DNA of 64,000 nt from Molossus alvarezi. Its lineage: Eukaryota; Chordata; Mammalia; Chiroptera; Molossidae. The notes beneath the pieces are model-generated. The model saw nothing but the letters and a program-made list of their open reading frames with translations, did not search any database and was not told the DNA's origin. Location: the NCBI GenBank assembly GCA_037176705.1, contig CM073889.1:55731596-55795595 (forward strand), written 5' to 3'. Of the stretch, positions 21,954-33,794 are shown in pieces. Position numbers and translations under genes: made by a program. Within the stretch, counting starts at the first letter, position 1; the number at the start of each line of letters is the position of its first letter.

Positions 21954-22760
21954 GATTTCAAAATGGCAGCAAAGTGGATGGAAGTTAAACAAAATATCTC
22001 CCAGGACAAAACTGGAATTATAAATAAAATAAAGACAAATCGTCAAAAAAAAGCAACAGAAAAGCAGCTTGGAGGACCATATAATCAAGGACACTGACTC
22101 GATCCAGGTAGGACTGCAGAGGTGCGAGAGGGGGACTGGGAACCCACGGACAGCAGCCGTCCAACCTGTGAGCAGTGCCCTCAGGATTAAAGTCCGAAGT
22201 GGCTCCAGAGTGCAGTGCCCAGAGAGAGCGCTAAAATAGTCACAGCCACTCACCTTGGGCTCCAGCAGAAGGAGGGCAAACTGGACTGGAACTGTGTGGG
22301 GACACTTAATATTAGGAGGGTGCTCAGAGCTTTTGCTGAGGTGCTGCCATGCAGGATATCATACTCATTTTCAGGGCTCTGGGGAGAGGCAGCAGCCCCA
22401 CCTTGGAGATTCAACCCTGCCCAGTGGGCCATTGAAATGCAAACTGAGGTTCATTACCAACCAGCATCTGCCCCATCCTCAGGAAATCCCCTTACTCTGA
22501 ACACCTGAGGGAGTTTTTCATTCAACTAAGAACCCAAGGCACTGAGTAACTGCTACTAATAGCATCCAGGCAAAATGGTAGAGAACAAAATGAAACATTC
22601 CTGGGCTTGCAACTCTGCCCAGGAAAGGAAGACTTGACAATGGTATTTAACCTAGGTCCTTCATGCGCATCAAAACCCAGTAGAGGGAGCCACAAACAGC
22701 AGAACACCAACACCAACAGGGAAAAATTGGCATGCTCCAAAGCCCACTGAGATAGCCTAA
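21954..22760 (+). promoter_or_regulatory. L1 5'UTR, unit 2 (start of L1-A)
   Basis: It begins GATTTCAAAATGGCAG, which includes the CAAAATGGC core resembling a YY1 site found at the start of many mammalian L1s (21,959-21,969). A perfect donor-type AAG|GTGAGT sits on the antisense strand (complement of 22,248-22,253). The antisense frame 22,250-22,432 ends there. Confidence 0.85.
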
Positions 22761-23134
22761 ATGGTGAAACAGAGAAACAAATGCCAAATGAAAGAACAAG
22801 AGACCTCTACTGAAGATGAGATAACTGAGGTGCAGTTAAGCAAGTAAACAGAGCTAGAATTCAGAGCCATAATCTTGAGGTAACTCAACACCATGAGTAA
22901 GGACATAAACACCACGAGTAAAGACATAGACATGTTAATAATCAAGCAGTTTTAAATTAAAAACCACTAAGAAGAAAAGAAGAATGACATATCAGAAATA
23001 AAAAACACACTGGAAGGTGAAAACAGCAGAGTACAGGAAGCTGAGGACCGGATCAGTGAAATAGATGACAGGGTAGAAAACATCAACCAATCAGAAAACC
23101 AAAAGAAAAAAAAAATTAAGAAACAAGACAACAG
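22761..23134 (+). pseudogene. L1-A ORF1, N-terminal part (interrupted)
   Basis: It starts at ATG 22,761 with MVKQRNKCQMKEQ, the basic N-terminal region of L1 ORF1p, and runs into the coiled coil with several stops. At 23,134 the full-length L1-B is inserted. The reading region resumes at 28,956. The 17-bp duplication AAGAAACAAGACAACAG (23,118) / AGGAAACAAGAAGACAG (28,939) joins the two parts. ORF1p is the trimeric nucleic-acid chaperone that packages L1 RNA; this copy is dead. Confidence 0.88.
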
Positions 23135-23953
23135 ATTCCAAAATGGCGGTGGAATGAAGGGAAGCTACACAGACCATCTCCCAGAACCAAATCAGAATTA
23201 CAACTATAACACAGACAAATCAACGGGAAAAAACAACAGAAAAGCAGCTTGCAAGGACCATATAACCAAGAACACTGACTCGATCCTGATAGGCTTGCAA
23301 AGGTGCGAGACAGAGCTGAAAGCCCATGGTAAGCAGCTCCGCAGCGACCTTAGCAGGGAGCAGCGCCTTCAAGTTACACTCCCAGCGATTCCACAGCCCA
23401 GAGCTGTGACAGAGGCTGAAAAAGCCACAGCCATTCACCTTGGGCTCCGACAGAGGGAGGGCAGACTGGATTGGAACTGTGTCGGGACACTCGGGATTTG
23501 GAGGGCACTCAGCTTTTGCTGAGTTGCTGCCACGCAGGATGGTGGCCATATTGCTCCTTCCCAGGGCTCTGGGAAGGGGCAGTGGCCCCTCCTTGGAAGA
23601 TCCAACCCCACCCTGTGGGCCACTGAAGTGCTAATTGCAGCTCATTAACAACCAGCATCTGCCCCACCCTAATGAAATCCCCTTATGCTAAACACTTGTG
23701 GGAGTTTTTCACTCAACTGACAACCCAACACTCATCAAGTAAACTCAACTGCTAGCCTCCAGGAAAAAAGCTAGAGGATAACAGTACCTTTCCTGGGCAA
23801 GCAACTTTAACCAGGAAAGTAAGACTTGACAGTGGTGTTTAACGTGGGTCCTCCCTCACTCATCTAAACCCAAGAGAGGGAGCCACAAACAGCAGAACAC
23901 GAACACCCACAGGGAACACTTGACAGGCTCCAAATCCAACTGTGTTAGCCAAA
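23135..23953 (+). promoter_or_regulatory. L1-B 5'UTR
   Basis: The intact 5' end ATTCCAAAATGGCGGTGG has a CAAAATGGCGG core (23,139-23,149) like the YY1 site described for L1 promoters. On the antisense strand an ORF0-like frame (23,435-23,623) contains LSALQIPSVPTQFQSSLPSL and stops on the donor-like word AAG|GTGAAT (complement of 23,433-23,438). Confidence 0.85.
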
Positions 23954-24830
23954 ATGGTGAAACACAGAAGCAGAAGCCAATAAAAGAGCAAGAGACCGCC
24001 ACCAAAGATGAGACAATGGGGAGCAGTTAGGCATGTTAACAAAGCTAGAATTCAGAGCCATGATCTTGAGGAGGCTCAACAGTATGAGTAAGGACATAGA
24101 GACGCTGAAAATAAGCCAATTGGAAATTAAAAACCATCAAAAAGAGAAAAAAAATGGCATATCAGAAACGAGAAACACATTGGAAAGTTTAAAAAGCACA
24201 GTAGAGGAAGAAGAGGACAGGATCAGTGAATTAGAAGACAAGGTAGAAAAAAATCAAACAATCAGAAAACCAAAAGGATAAAACTATTAAAAAACAGGAA
24301 GACAGCATAAGAGAACTGTGGGACAACTGGACACAATAGTATTCACATCATAGGAGTCCACAAAGAAGAAGAAAATGAGCAAGGGATAGAGAATAAATTC
24401 AAAAAACTAGTGACAGAAAACATCCCTAATTTGGTGAAGGAAGAAGGCATTCAAGTTCAAGAAGCACAGAGAGTCCCAAGTAAAAAGAAGCCAAACAGGC
24501 ACACACCAAGACACATAGTAATTAAAATGTCAAAATTTAAAGACAAAGAGAGAATCCTAAAAGCAGCAAGAAATAAGCAACAGGTTACCTACAAAGGAAA
24601 CCCCATAAGGCTCTCAGCTGACTTCTCACAAGAAACACTACAGGCCAGAAGAAAATGGCATGAGGTAATCACGGTCATGAAAAACAAGGATCTGAATCCA
24701 AGACTACTCTACCCAGGAAGGCTATCATTCAAAATACAAGGTCAAAAAAGAGTTTCTCAGACAAAAAAGGCTAAGAGAATACATTAGCACCAAACCAGCA
24801 CTGCAAGAAATGTTAAAAGGACTTCTGCAA
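23954..24830 (+). pseudogene. L1-B ORF1 (RNA-binding protein) pseudogene
   Basis: ORF1p is the L1 RNA chaperone: a coiled-coil trimer with an RRM and a C-terminal domain. Here ATG 23,954 opens a basic N-terminus, but there are early stops. 24,033-24,281 is an open coiled-coil segment rich in E/K/L. 24,410-24,787 is open and holds the conserved RRM/CTD words RHIVIKMS, DKERILKAAR, TYKGNPIRLSADFS and TLQARR. The usual terminal CTG TAA is CTG CAA at 24,828. At least one frame change separates the coiled coil from the RRM. Unlike the neighbours, the ORF1 site corresponding to the insertion hotspot (ending at 24,305) is empty. Confidence 0.92.
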
Positions 24831-24875
24831 TTAGCAAGACAAATGGGAAGAAAAATAGAACCAAACTAAACAAAA

Positions 24876-27800
24876 ATGGCAATAAATAAGTACAAATCAA
24901 TAATCACCTTAAATGTAAATGGACTGAATGCTCCCATAAAAAGACACAAGTAGCTGTTTGGATAACAAAGCATGACTCATCTTATGTTGTTTACAAGAGA
25001 CCCATCTTACAACAAAAGACTCACATAGGTTGAAAGTGAAGGGATGGAAAAAAATTTTCCAAGCAAATGGAAAGCAAAGAAAAGCTGAGGTAGCAATTCT
25101 CATATCTGATAAAATAGATTTCAAAATGAAGGCCATAACTAGAGACAAAGAAGGCCACTACATAATATTGAAAGAATCTATCCAACAGGAAGATATAACC
25201 TTAATAAACATATATGTACCCAATATAGGAGCACCAAAATATATTCAAAATCTTCTGAAGGACTTTCAAGGAGAAATCGACAGCAATGCAATCATAGCAG
25301 GAGACTTCAACACCCCGAGGACAGCACTGGATAGATCCTCTAGACAAAAAATTAGCAAGGAAACAGAGACTCTAAATGAAGCACTAGACCAAATGGATTT
25401 AATAGATATCTACAGAGAATTAAACCCCAAAACCACAGAATACACATTCTTCTCAAGTGCACATGGGACATTCTCAAAGATAGACCACATGATAGGACAC
25501 AAACTAAATCTCTACAAGTTCAAGAAGATTGAAATCATATCAGGCATCGTCTCAGATCATAATGGCATGAAACTAGAAATCGATTGCAACAAGAACATGC
25601 AAAGACATTTCAACACATGAAGGCTAAATAGCATGTTATTAAACAATCAATTGGTTACCGAGGAGATCAAAAAAGAAATTAAAAACTTCGTGGACAACAA
25701 TGAAAATGAACACACAAAAACAAAATATATGGGATGCAGCGAAAGCAGTTCTGAGAGGGAAGTTCATAGCACTACAGGCATACCTGAAGAAACAAGAAAA
25801 ATTTCTAATTGACCGTCCCCACCTCACAACTTAAAGAATTAGAAAGGAAACAAAAAGAAACCCCAGAGAAAGTAGAAGAAAGGAAATCGTAAAGATCAGA
25901 GCAGAAATAAATGACATAGAGACCAAAAAAACAATTCAAAGAATCAATAAAACAAAGAGCTGGTTTTTCGAAAAGATAAACATGATTGATGGACCCTTAG
26001 CTACACTCATCAAGACACAAAGAGAGAGAACCCAAATACACAAAATCAGAAATGAAAGAGGAAAAGTTACAACCAACACCACAGAAATACAAAAGATCGT
26101 TAACAACTACTAAGAACAATTATATGGCAACAACTCCGACAATCTAAGCGAAATGGACAAATTTCTAGAAAGACATAGGCTCCCAAAACTGGACCGGTAA
26201 GAGACAGAAAACTTGAACTGACCAATAACAACTAAGGAAATTGAAGAGGTAATCAAGACTCTCCCAGCAAACAAAAGCCCAGGCCCAGATGGCTTCAAGA
26301 GGGAGTTTTACCGAACATTCAAAAAATAACTAACACCCATTCTCCACAAACTATTTCAAAAAATTCAATAAGAGGGAAGACTTCCAAACACGTTCTATGA
26401 GGCCAGTATAATTCTAATTCCAAAATCAGAAAAAGACACTACAGAGAAAGAAAACTATAGACAAATACCCTGATGAACATAGACGCTAAAATCCTGAACA
26501 AAATGCTAGCAAATCGGATCCAGCAATACATCAAAAAATTATTCACCATGACCAAGTGGGATTCATTCCAGGGTTGCAAGGCTGTTACAATATACGCAAA
26601 AACAATAAATGTGATACACCACATAAACAAAATGAAGAATAAAAACCACATGATCATATCAATAGTGCTGAAAAAGCATTAGACAAAATCCAGCATCCAT
26701 TTCTGATAAAAATGCTCAGCAATGTAGGAATAGAAGGATCATATCTCAACATAATAAAGGCCATATATGACAGACCTACAGCCAACATCATACTCAATGG
26801 GAAAAAACTAAAAACATTTCCATTAATAACAGGAACAAGACAGGGATGTCCATTTTAACCACTCTTAGTTAACATAGTACTGGACGTCTTAGTCACAGCA
26901 ATCAGACATGAGGAAAAAAATAAAAGGGATCCAAATTGGAAAGGAGGAAATGAAACTGTCACTATTTGCAGATGACATGACATTATACATAAACAACCAT
27001 ATAGACTCCATTAAAAATCTACTAGACTTAATAAATGAATGTGGAAAAGTAGCAGGATACAAAATTAACGTCAAGAAATTGACGGCATTCTTATACACCA
27101 ATGATGAACTCACAGAAACAGAAACAGAAAAAACAATCCCATTTATCATCGCGGCAAAAACATTAAGATACCTAGGAATAAACTTAATCAAAGAAATAAA
27201 ACACCTATTTGCAGAAAACTACAGGACATTGAAAAAAGAAACTGAGGAAGATATAAAAAAGTGGAACCACATACCCTGTTCATGGATGGAAGAATTAACA
27301 TCATTAAAATGTCCATACTACCCAAAGCACTCTATAGATTCAATGCAATCCCCATCAAAATACCAATGACATATTTCACAGAACTAGAACAAATATTTCA
27401 AAAGTTCATATGGAACGAAAAAAAGTTGCTGAATAGCCACAGAAATTTTGAAAATGAAGGACAAAGTAGGTGAGAACACAATACCAGACATCAGGTTATA
27501 CTACAAAGCTACTGAAATCAAAACAGCCTGGTACTGGCACAAGAACAGGCATATAGACTAGTGGAACAGAACTGAAAACTCAGAAATGGACCCAAGACAA
27601 TATGCCCAATTAATATTTGACAAAGGTGGCAAGAGCATACAGTGGAGTAAAGACAGACTTTTCAATAAATGGTGTTGGGAAAATTGGACAGCTACATGCA
27701 AAAAAATAAAACTAGACCATCAACTTACACCATACACAAAAATAAATTCAAAATGGATAAAAGACTTAAATGTGACCCATGATTCCATAAAAATTCTAGA

Positions 27801-28690
27801 AGAAAATGTAGGCAACAAAATTTTGGACATCATAAGGAGCGGAATTTTCAATGATACATCACCTACAACAGAAACAAAGGAAAAAATGAACACATGGGAC
27901 TACATCAAACTCAAATGCTTCTACACAGAAAAAGATACAATCATCAAAATAGAAAGGCAACCCACTGTATGGGAGAACATCATTGGCAATGATATATCAG
28001 ATAATGGGTTATTTTCCAATATATACAGAGTGCTCATACAACTCAACAAAAGGAAGACAAACAACCCAATTAAAAATGGGCAGAGGAGCTGAATAGACAC
28101 CTCTCCAAACAGGACATACAAAAGGCCAAGAGACATATGAAGAAATGCTCAACATCACTAATCATCAGAGAGATACAAATTAAAACACAATGAGGTATCC
28201 CCTCACACCTGTCAGAATGGCCACCATCAACAAATCATCAAACAACAAGTGTTGGGGAGGGTGTGAAAAAAACGGGACATTAGTACACTGCTGGTGGGAA
28301 TGCAGTTTGGTGCAGCCACTATGGAAAACAATATGGTGTTACCGCAATAAAATGAACAATTGAACTTTCATTTGACCAAGTGATCCTGCTACTAGGAATA
28401 TACCCTAAGAAGCCTGAAACACCAATCAGAAAGAATATATGTACCCCCATGTTCATAGCAACACTATTTACAATAGCCAAGATCTGGAAACAGCCCAAGT
28501 GTCCATCAGTAGGTGAATGGATGAAAAAGCAGTGGTACATATATACAATGGAGTACTATGCAGCTGTAAGAAAGGAAGATGTATTATTCTTTGAGATACA
28601 TGGAGGGACCTGGAAAGTATTATCCTAAGTGAAATAAGCCAAGCAGAGAAAGACAAATACCACGTGATCTCACTTATATACGCAATATAA
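24876..28690 (+). pseudogene. L1-B ORF2 (endonuclease/reverse transcriptase) pseudogene
   Basis: The nominal ORF2 spans about 1,271 codons, the expected L1 length, from ATG 24,876 (TLNVNGLN start). 25,030-25,620 is an uninterrupted 196-codon endonuclease segment with INIYVPN, GDFNTP, the TFSKIDHM word and SDHNGMKLEI, so most catalytic surroundings are kept. Stops and indels follow. 26,908-27,369 is open and has the FADD reverse-transcriptase box at 26,965-26,976. 27,586-28,092 is another open block with [10 protein letters not shown] and [13 protein letters not shown]. The C-terminal part has FMTKWD... and CW-type cysteine words. Multiple stops rule out function. Confidence 0.94.
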
Positions 28691-28938
28691 TGAACATAAA
28701 AGTCTGAGGAATACAGTAGAGCCAGAAACATGGAAGTAGGGCACAGACTGACATCCCTCAGAAGAGGGGTTGGGGGGGTGGGAAGAGATAAACCACAGAA
28801 CTAATATGCATGTATACATAACCAATAAACATGGACAACAAAGCCAGGGGTGTGGGCGGGTGGGGAGGGCAGTGCCAATGGGGTAAAAAAGGAGAAACAT
28901 CTGTAACAACAAAATAAATACATGAATTAAAAAAAAAA
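28691..28938 (+). other. L1-B 3'UTR and poly(A)
   Basis: A GGTTGGGGGGGTGGGAAGAG G-rich element, then GGAGAAACATCTGTAACAAC and AAATAAATA before an A-rich tail. The G-rich 3'UTR tract is a common L1 feature. Confidence 0.85.
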
Positions 28939-28955
28939 AGGAAACAAGAAGACAG

Positions 28956-29479
28956 CTTAATGGAATGGTGGGACAACTGAAAAAGTAATAATATTCGCAT
29001 CACAGGAGTTCGTGAGGAAGAAAATGAGCAAGGGTTAGAGAATATATTTGAAGAAATAGTGACAGAAAACTTCCCTAATCTGGTGAAAGAAGAAGGCATT
29101 CAAGTTAAAGAAGCACAGAGTGCCCCAAGGAAGAAGAACCCAAACAGGCCCACACCAAGACACACAGTAATCAAAATGCAAAAATTGAAGTCAAAGAGAA
29201 AATATGAAAGGCAGCAAGAGATAAGCAACAGGTTACCTACAAAGGAAACCCCATAAGCTCTCAGAAGACTTCTCAACAGAAACAAGACAGGCCAGAAGAG
29301 AGTGGCATGAATTAATCAGGGTCATGAAAAACAAGGATCTGAATCCAAGACTACTCTATCCAGCAAGGTTATCATTGAAAATAGAAGGTCAAATAAAGAG
29401 CTTTCCAAACAAAAAAAGGCTAATGGAATACATTAGAACCAAACCAACACTGCAAGAAATGTTAAAAGGACTGCGATAA
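28956..29479 (+). pseudogene. L1-A ORF1, C-terminal part
   Basis: It resumes exactly at the word after GAAGACAG (CTTAATGGAATGGTGGGACA), the ORF1 segment missing after 23,134. It carries 'EENEQGLENIFEEIVTE' and PRHTVIKMQK-type RRM/CTD words, with deletions near 29,205 and a terminal CTG TAA changed to CGA TAA at 29,474-29,479. Confidence 0.88.
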
Positions 29480-29521
29480 TTAGAAGAAATAGGAAGAAAA
29501 ATAAAAACACACTAAACAAAA

Positions 29522-32500
29522 AGGGTAATAAATAAGTACATACCAATAATCACCTTAAATGTAAATGGAATGAATGTTCGGATAAAAAGACACAGAGCAG
29601 ATGACTGAATAAAAAAGCATGACTTATATATACATATATATTGTTTACAAGAGACCCACCTCACAACAAAAGACTCACATAACTTGAAAGTGAAGAAATG
29701 GAAAAAAATCTTCCAAGCAAACAAAAAGGAAAAAAAAAGCTGGGGTAGCAATACTCATATGTGATAAAATAGATTTCAAAATTAAGGCCATGACTAGAGA
29801 CAAAGAAGGTCACTATATAATATTGAAAGGGGCTATCCAACAGGAAGATATAACCTTGATAAACATATATGCACCCAATATAAGAGCACTAAAATATATT
29901 TACAATCTTCTGGAGGACTTCAAAGGAGAAAACAACAGCAATACAATCATAGCAGAGGACTTCAACACCCCACTGACATCACTGGATAGATCCTCTTGAC
30001 AAAAAATTAACAAGGACACACAGACTCTAAATGAAGCATTAGACCAAATGGATTTAATATATATCTACAAAAAATTACACCCCAAAACTACAGAATTCAC
30101 ACTCTTCTCAAGTGCACATGGGACATTCTCAAAGATAGACCACATGTTAGGACACAAACTAAGTCTCTACAAGTTCAAAAAGATTGAAATCATACCAAGC
30201 ATCTTCTCAGATCACAATGGCATGAAACAAGAAATCAATTTCAACAAGAACAAGCACAGACATTGGAACACATGGAGGCTAAATAGCATGTTATTAAACA
30301 ATGAATGGGTTTCCGAGAAGTTTAAGGAAGAAATTACAAACTTCCTGGAAAATAATGAAAATGAACACAAAACAACACAAAATCTATGGGATGCAGCAAA
30401 AGCAGTTCTGAGAGGGAAGTTCATAGCACTACAGGCCTACTTAAAGAAGCAATAAAAATTTCTAATGGACTATCTCACCTCACAACTTAAAGAACTAAAA
30501 AGCAAACAAAAAGAAAACCCCAGAGCAAGCAGATGAAAGGAAATAGTAAAACTCAGAGAAGAAATAAACAACACAGAGACCAAAAAAACAATTTAAAGGA
30601 TCAATGAAACAAAGAGCTATTTTTTTGAAAAGATAAACAAGATTGATGGACCCTTAGCTAGGCTCATCAAGAAACAAAGACAGAACACAAATACACAAAA
30701 TCAGAAATGAAAGAGAAGTAACAATTGACACCACATAAATACAAAGGATTGTTAACAAATACTATCAACAATTATATGCCAACTAATTCGACAATCTAAG
30801 TGAAATGAACAAATTTCTGGAAATGAACAGTCTCCCAAAACTGAACCGGGAAATGATAGAATCTTGAACAGACCAATAACTACTAAGGAAATTAAAGATG
30901 TAATCAAAATTCTCCCAGCAAACAAAAGCCCAGGCCCAGACGGCTTCACAGGGGAATTTTATTAAGCATTCATAGAGGAACTAACATCCATTCTCCTCAA
31001 ACTATTTCAAAAAATTCAAGAAGGAAGACTTCCAAACTCGTTTTATAAAACCAGCATAACTCTAATTCCAAAACCAAACCATAAAAAGACACCACAAAGA
31101 AAGAAAATTACAGGCCAATATCCTTGATGGATATAGATGCCAAAATCCTAAACAAAATACTATCAAATTGGATCCAGCAATGCATAAAAGAAAATTATTC
31201 GATAGGATGAATTTGGATTCATCCCAGAAATGCAAAGCTGATACAATATTAACATGTCAATAAATGTGATACACCACATAAACAAAATGAAAGAGAAAAA
31301 CCACAGGATCATATCAATAGACTGAAAAAGCATTCAACAAAACCCAGCACCCATTTCTGATAAAATCACACAGGAATGTGGGAATAGAGGGATCATATCT
31401 CAACACAATAAAGGCCATATATGAAAGACCTACAGCCAACATCATACTCAATGGACAAAAACTAAAAACATTTCCCTTAAGAACAAGAACAAAACAGGGA
31501 TTCCCACTTTCGCCACTCTTATTTAAAATAGTACTGGAAATCATAGCCACAGCAATCAGACAGGAAGAAAAAATAAAAGGGATCTAAATTGAAAAGGAGA
31601 AAGTGAAACTGTCATTATTCGCAGATGACATGAAAACACTAAAGACTCCATCAAAAATCGACTATTCTTAATAAATGAATTTGACAAAGTAGAAGGATAC
31701 AAAATTAACAAAAAACATTTTACAGCATTCTTATACACCAATGATGAACTCACAGAAAGAGAAACTAAAAAACCAATCCCATTTACCATCGCAGCAAGAA
31801 AATGAAGATAACTAGGAATAAACTTAACCAGAGAAGTAAAGGACCTATTTGCAGAAAACTACAGGACACTGAAAAAAGAAACAGAGAAAGATATACAAAA
31901 GTGGAAGCACATACCTTGTTCATGGATTGGAAGGATTAACATCATTAAAATATCTATACTAACCAAAGCATTCTATAGATTCAAGGCAATCCCCATCAAA
32001 ATACCAATGACATACTTCACAGAAATACTTCAAAAGTTGATATGGAAACAAAAAATACCCTGAATAGCCATGCAATCTTAGGAAAAAAAAAAAAAAAAAG
32101 ACAAAGTAGGTAAGATCACAATACTGGGTATCAGGTTATACTACAAAGCTATTGTAATTAAAACAGGGTGATAGTGGCACAAGAACAGGCATATAGATCA
32201 GGCGGAACAGATCAGAGAACCAGAAATTGATCAAAGACATTATGCTCAATTAATATTTGTCTAAGGTGGCAAGAGCATACAATAGAGTAAAGACAGTCTC
32301 TTTAATAAATGGTGATAAGAAAATTGGACAGCGACACACACACACACACACATACACAAAACATGAAATTAGACCATCAACTTCCACCATAGACAAGAAT
32401 GAACTCAAAATGGATAAAAAACTTAAATGTCACCCGTGAATCCATAAAAATCCTAGAAGAAAATGCACGCAACAAAATTTCAGACCTCATATGCAGCAGA

Positions 32501-33343
32501 TTTTTCACTGATACATCACCTAAGGCAACAGAAACAAAGGAAAAAATGAACACATGGGACTACATCAAACTCAAAAGCTTTTTCACAGCGAAAGAAACAA
32601 CCATCAAAATGGAAAGGGAACCCACAATATGGGAGAGCATAATTGCTCATGATACGTCAGATAAGGGATTAATTTCCAAAATATATAGAGTGCTCATTCA
32701 ACTCAACAAAAGGAAGACAAAGAACCCCATTAAAAATGAGCAGAGGAGCTAAATACACACCTCTCCAATTAGGACATACAAATGGCCAAGAGACATATGA
32801 AGAAATGCTCAACATCACCAATCAACAGAGAGATGCAAATGAAAACAACAATGAGGTATCACCTCACACCTGCCAGAATGACCACCGTTAACAAAGCATC
32901 AAACAACAAGTGTTGCCGACGGTGTAGAGAAAAGGCGATCTAGTACACTGCTGGTGGGAATGCAGACTGGTATAGCCATTATGAAAACACTATAGTGTTA
33001 CCTCAAAAAATTAAAAATTGAATTACCATTTGACCCAGTGATCCTACTTCTAGGAATATACCCTAAGAAGCCTGAAACACCAACCAGAAAAAATATATGT
33101 ATCCCCATGTTCAAAGCAGCACTAACAATAGCTAAGATCTGGAAACAGAACAAGTGTCCATCAGTAGATGAATGGATAAAAAAAATTGTGATTTATATAC
33201 ACAATGGAGTACTCTGCAGTTGTAACAAAGATCTCTTATCCTTTGAGACGACATGGAGGGAACTGGAGAGTATTATCCTATGCAGAATAAGCCAAGCAGA
33301 GAAAGACAAATATCACATGATCTCACTTATTTGTGGAATATAA
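29522..33343 (+). pseudogene. L1-A ORF2 pseudogene
   Basis: The nominal start codon is AGG (29,522). Endonuclease-region open blocks are 29,790-29,999 (INIYAPN; GDFN changed to EDFN) and 30,048-30,455 ([18 protein letters not shown]). The glycine of GDFN is lost, while the aspartate remains. FADD is present at 31,618-31,629, but directly after it about 15 bp are missing relative to the other copies. 32,399-32,752 and 33,038-33,343 are open C-terminal blocks (PKKPETPTRK, CPSVDEWIKK, ending SLICGI). An A-run at about 32,082-32,099 and a (CA)n run at 32,335-32,355 interrupt it. It is dead. Confidence 0.93.
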
Positions 33344-33619
33344 TTAACATAACAGTCTGAGAAATAAGGTAGACCCAGAGACGTGGAAGTAGAGTACAGA
33401 CTGACAATCCTCAAAAGAAGGAGTGGATAGAGAGGGAAGAGATAAACCACAGAACTTATATGCATGTATGCATAACCGATGGACATGGATGACAAAGCTA
33501 GAGACAGGGTGTGGGAAGGGGATGGGGAAAAGGATATCAATGGGGAAAAAAAGAAAAACATCTGTAACAAAAATAAATTAATAATAAAATGAAAAGAATA
33601 TTAAAATAATAACAATAAA
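33344..33619 (+). other. L1-A 3'UTR and degraded poly(A)
   Basis: It has the family 3' signature (GAGATAAACCACAGAAC, AAAAACATCTGTAACAAAAA) followed by mixed A/T tail sequence. The boundary with the underlying L1M is not sharp. Confidence 0.75.
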
Positions 33620-33794
33620 AAATCCAAACTAAATCTTAAAAAATAAAATACAAAATTGTGTTTATGCAGCATCAGTTGTAATTTATGAAAAAGGCAACAG
33701 TCCATCAATAGGGCTAGATAAATACTAGTAAAATAAAAGATGGTAAATTCATACAACACAATACACATGAAACATTTAAAAGGGAGGTAGACAT
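33620..33794 (+). mobile_element. old L1M element, piece 3 of 4
   Basis: 'tttatgcagcatcagttgta', 'caacagtccatcaatagggc' and 'ttcatacaacacaataca' are the L1M ORF2 3' landmarks expected after piece 2. The last 18 bp (33,777-33,794) form one copy of the L1-D target duplication. Confidence 0.75.

Larger units (their letters stand above)
23135..28938 (+). mobile_element. full-length L1 (L1-B) inserted in L1-A ORF1
   Basis: 5'UTR 23,135-23,953, ORF1 23,954-24,830, ORF2 24,876-28,690, 3'UTR 28,691-28,920 and an A-rich tail. At 5.8 kb it has the normal length for the family. Both ends are flanked by a 17-bp duplication of ORF1 target sequence (23,118-23,134 and 28,939-28,955; 14 of 17 identical). 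The target begins with a purine/A-rich word, as preferred by the L1 endonuclease. Confidence 0.93.
20785..33619 (+). mobile_element. nested L1 complex: three 5' ends, two 3' ends
   Basis: A composite of bat L1 copies in one orientation. Unit 1 (20,785-21,953) and unit 2 (21,954-23,134) each hold a 5'UTR plus the first roughly 355 bp of ORF1. Unit 3 (23,135-28,938) is a full-length L1 with 3' end and poly(A). 28,956-33,600 completes the element begun by unit 2 (ORF1 C-terminus, ORF2, 3'UTR). The continuation of unit 1 is missing. Outer flanks are old L1M, with roughly 100 bp or more of L1M lost and no clear duplication. Confidence 0.85.

Noticed and set aside
20785..24305. CRISPR-like or satellite array
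   Set aside because: The repeats are 1.17-kb L1 modules, not short direct repeats with spacers, and not a centromeric-type satellite.
24876..28690. Functional reverse transcriptase gene or domesticated LINE protein
   Set aside because: Stops and frameshifts occur throughout. Conserved words are those of the mobile family, and target duplications show a plain insertion.
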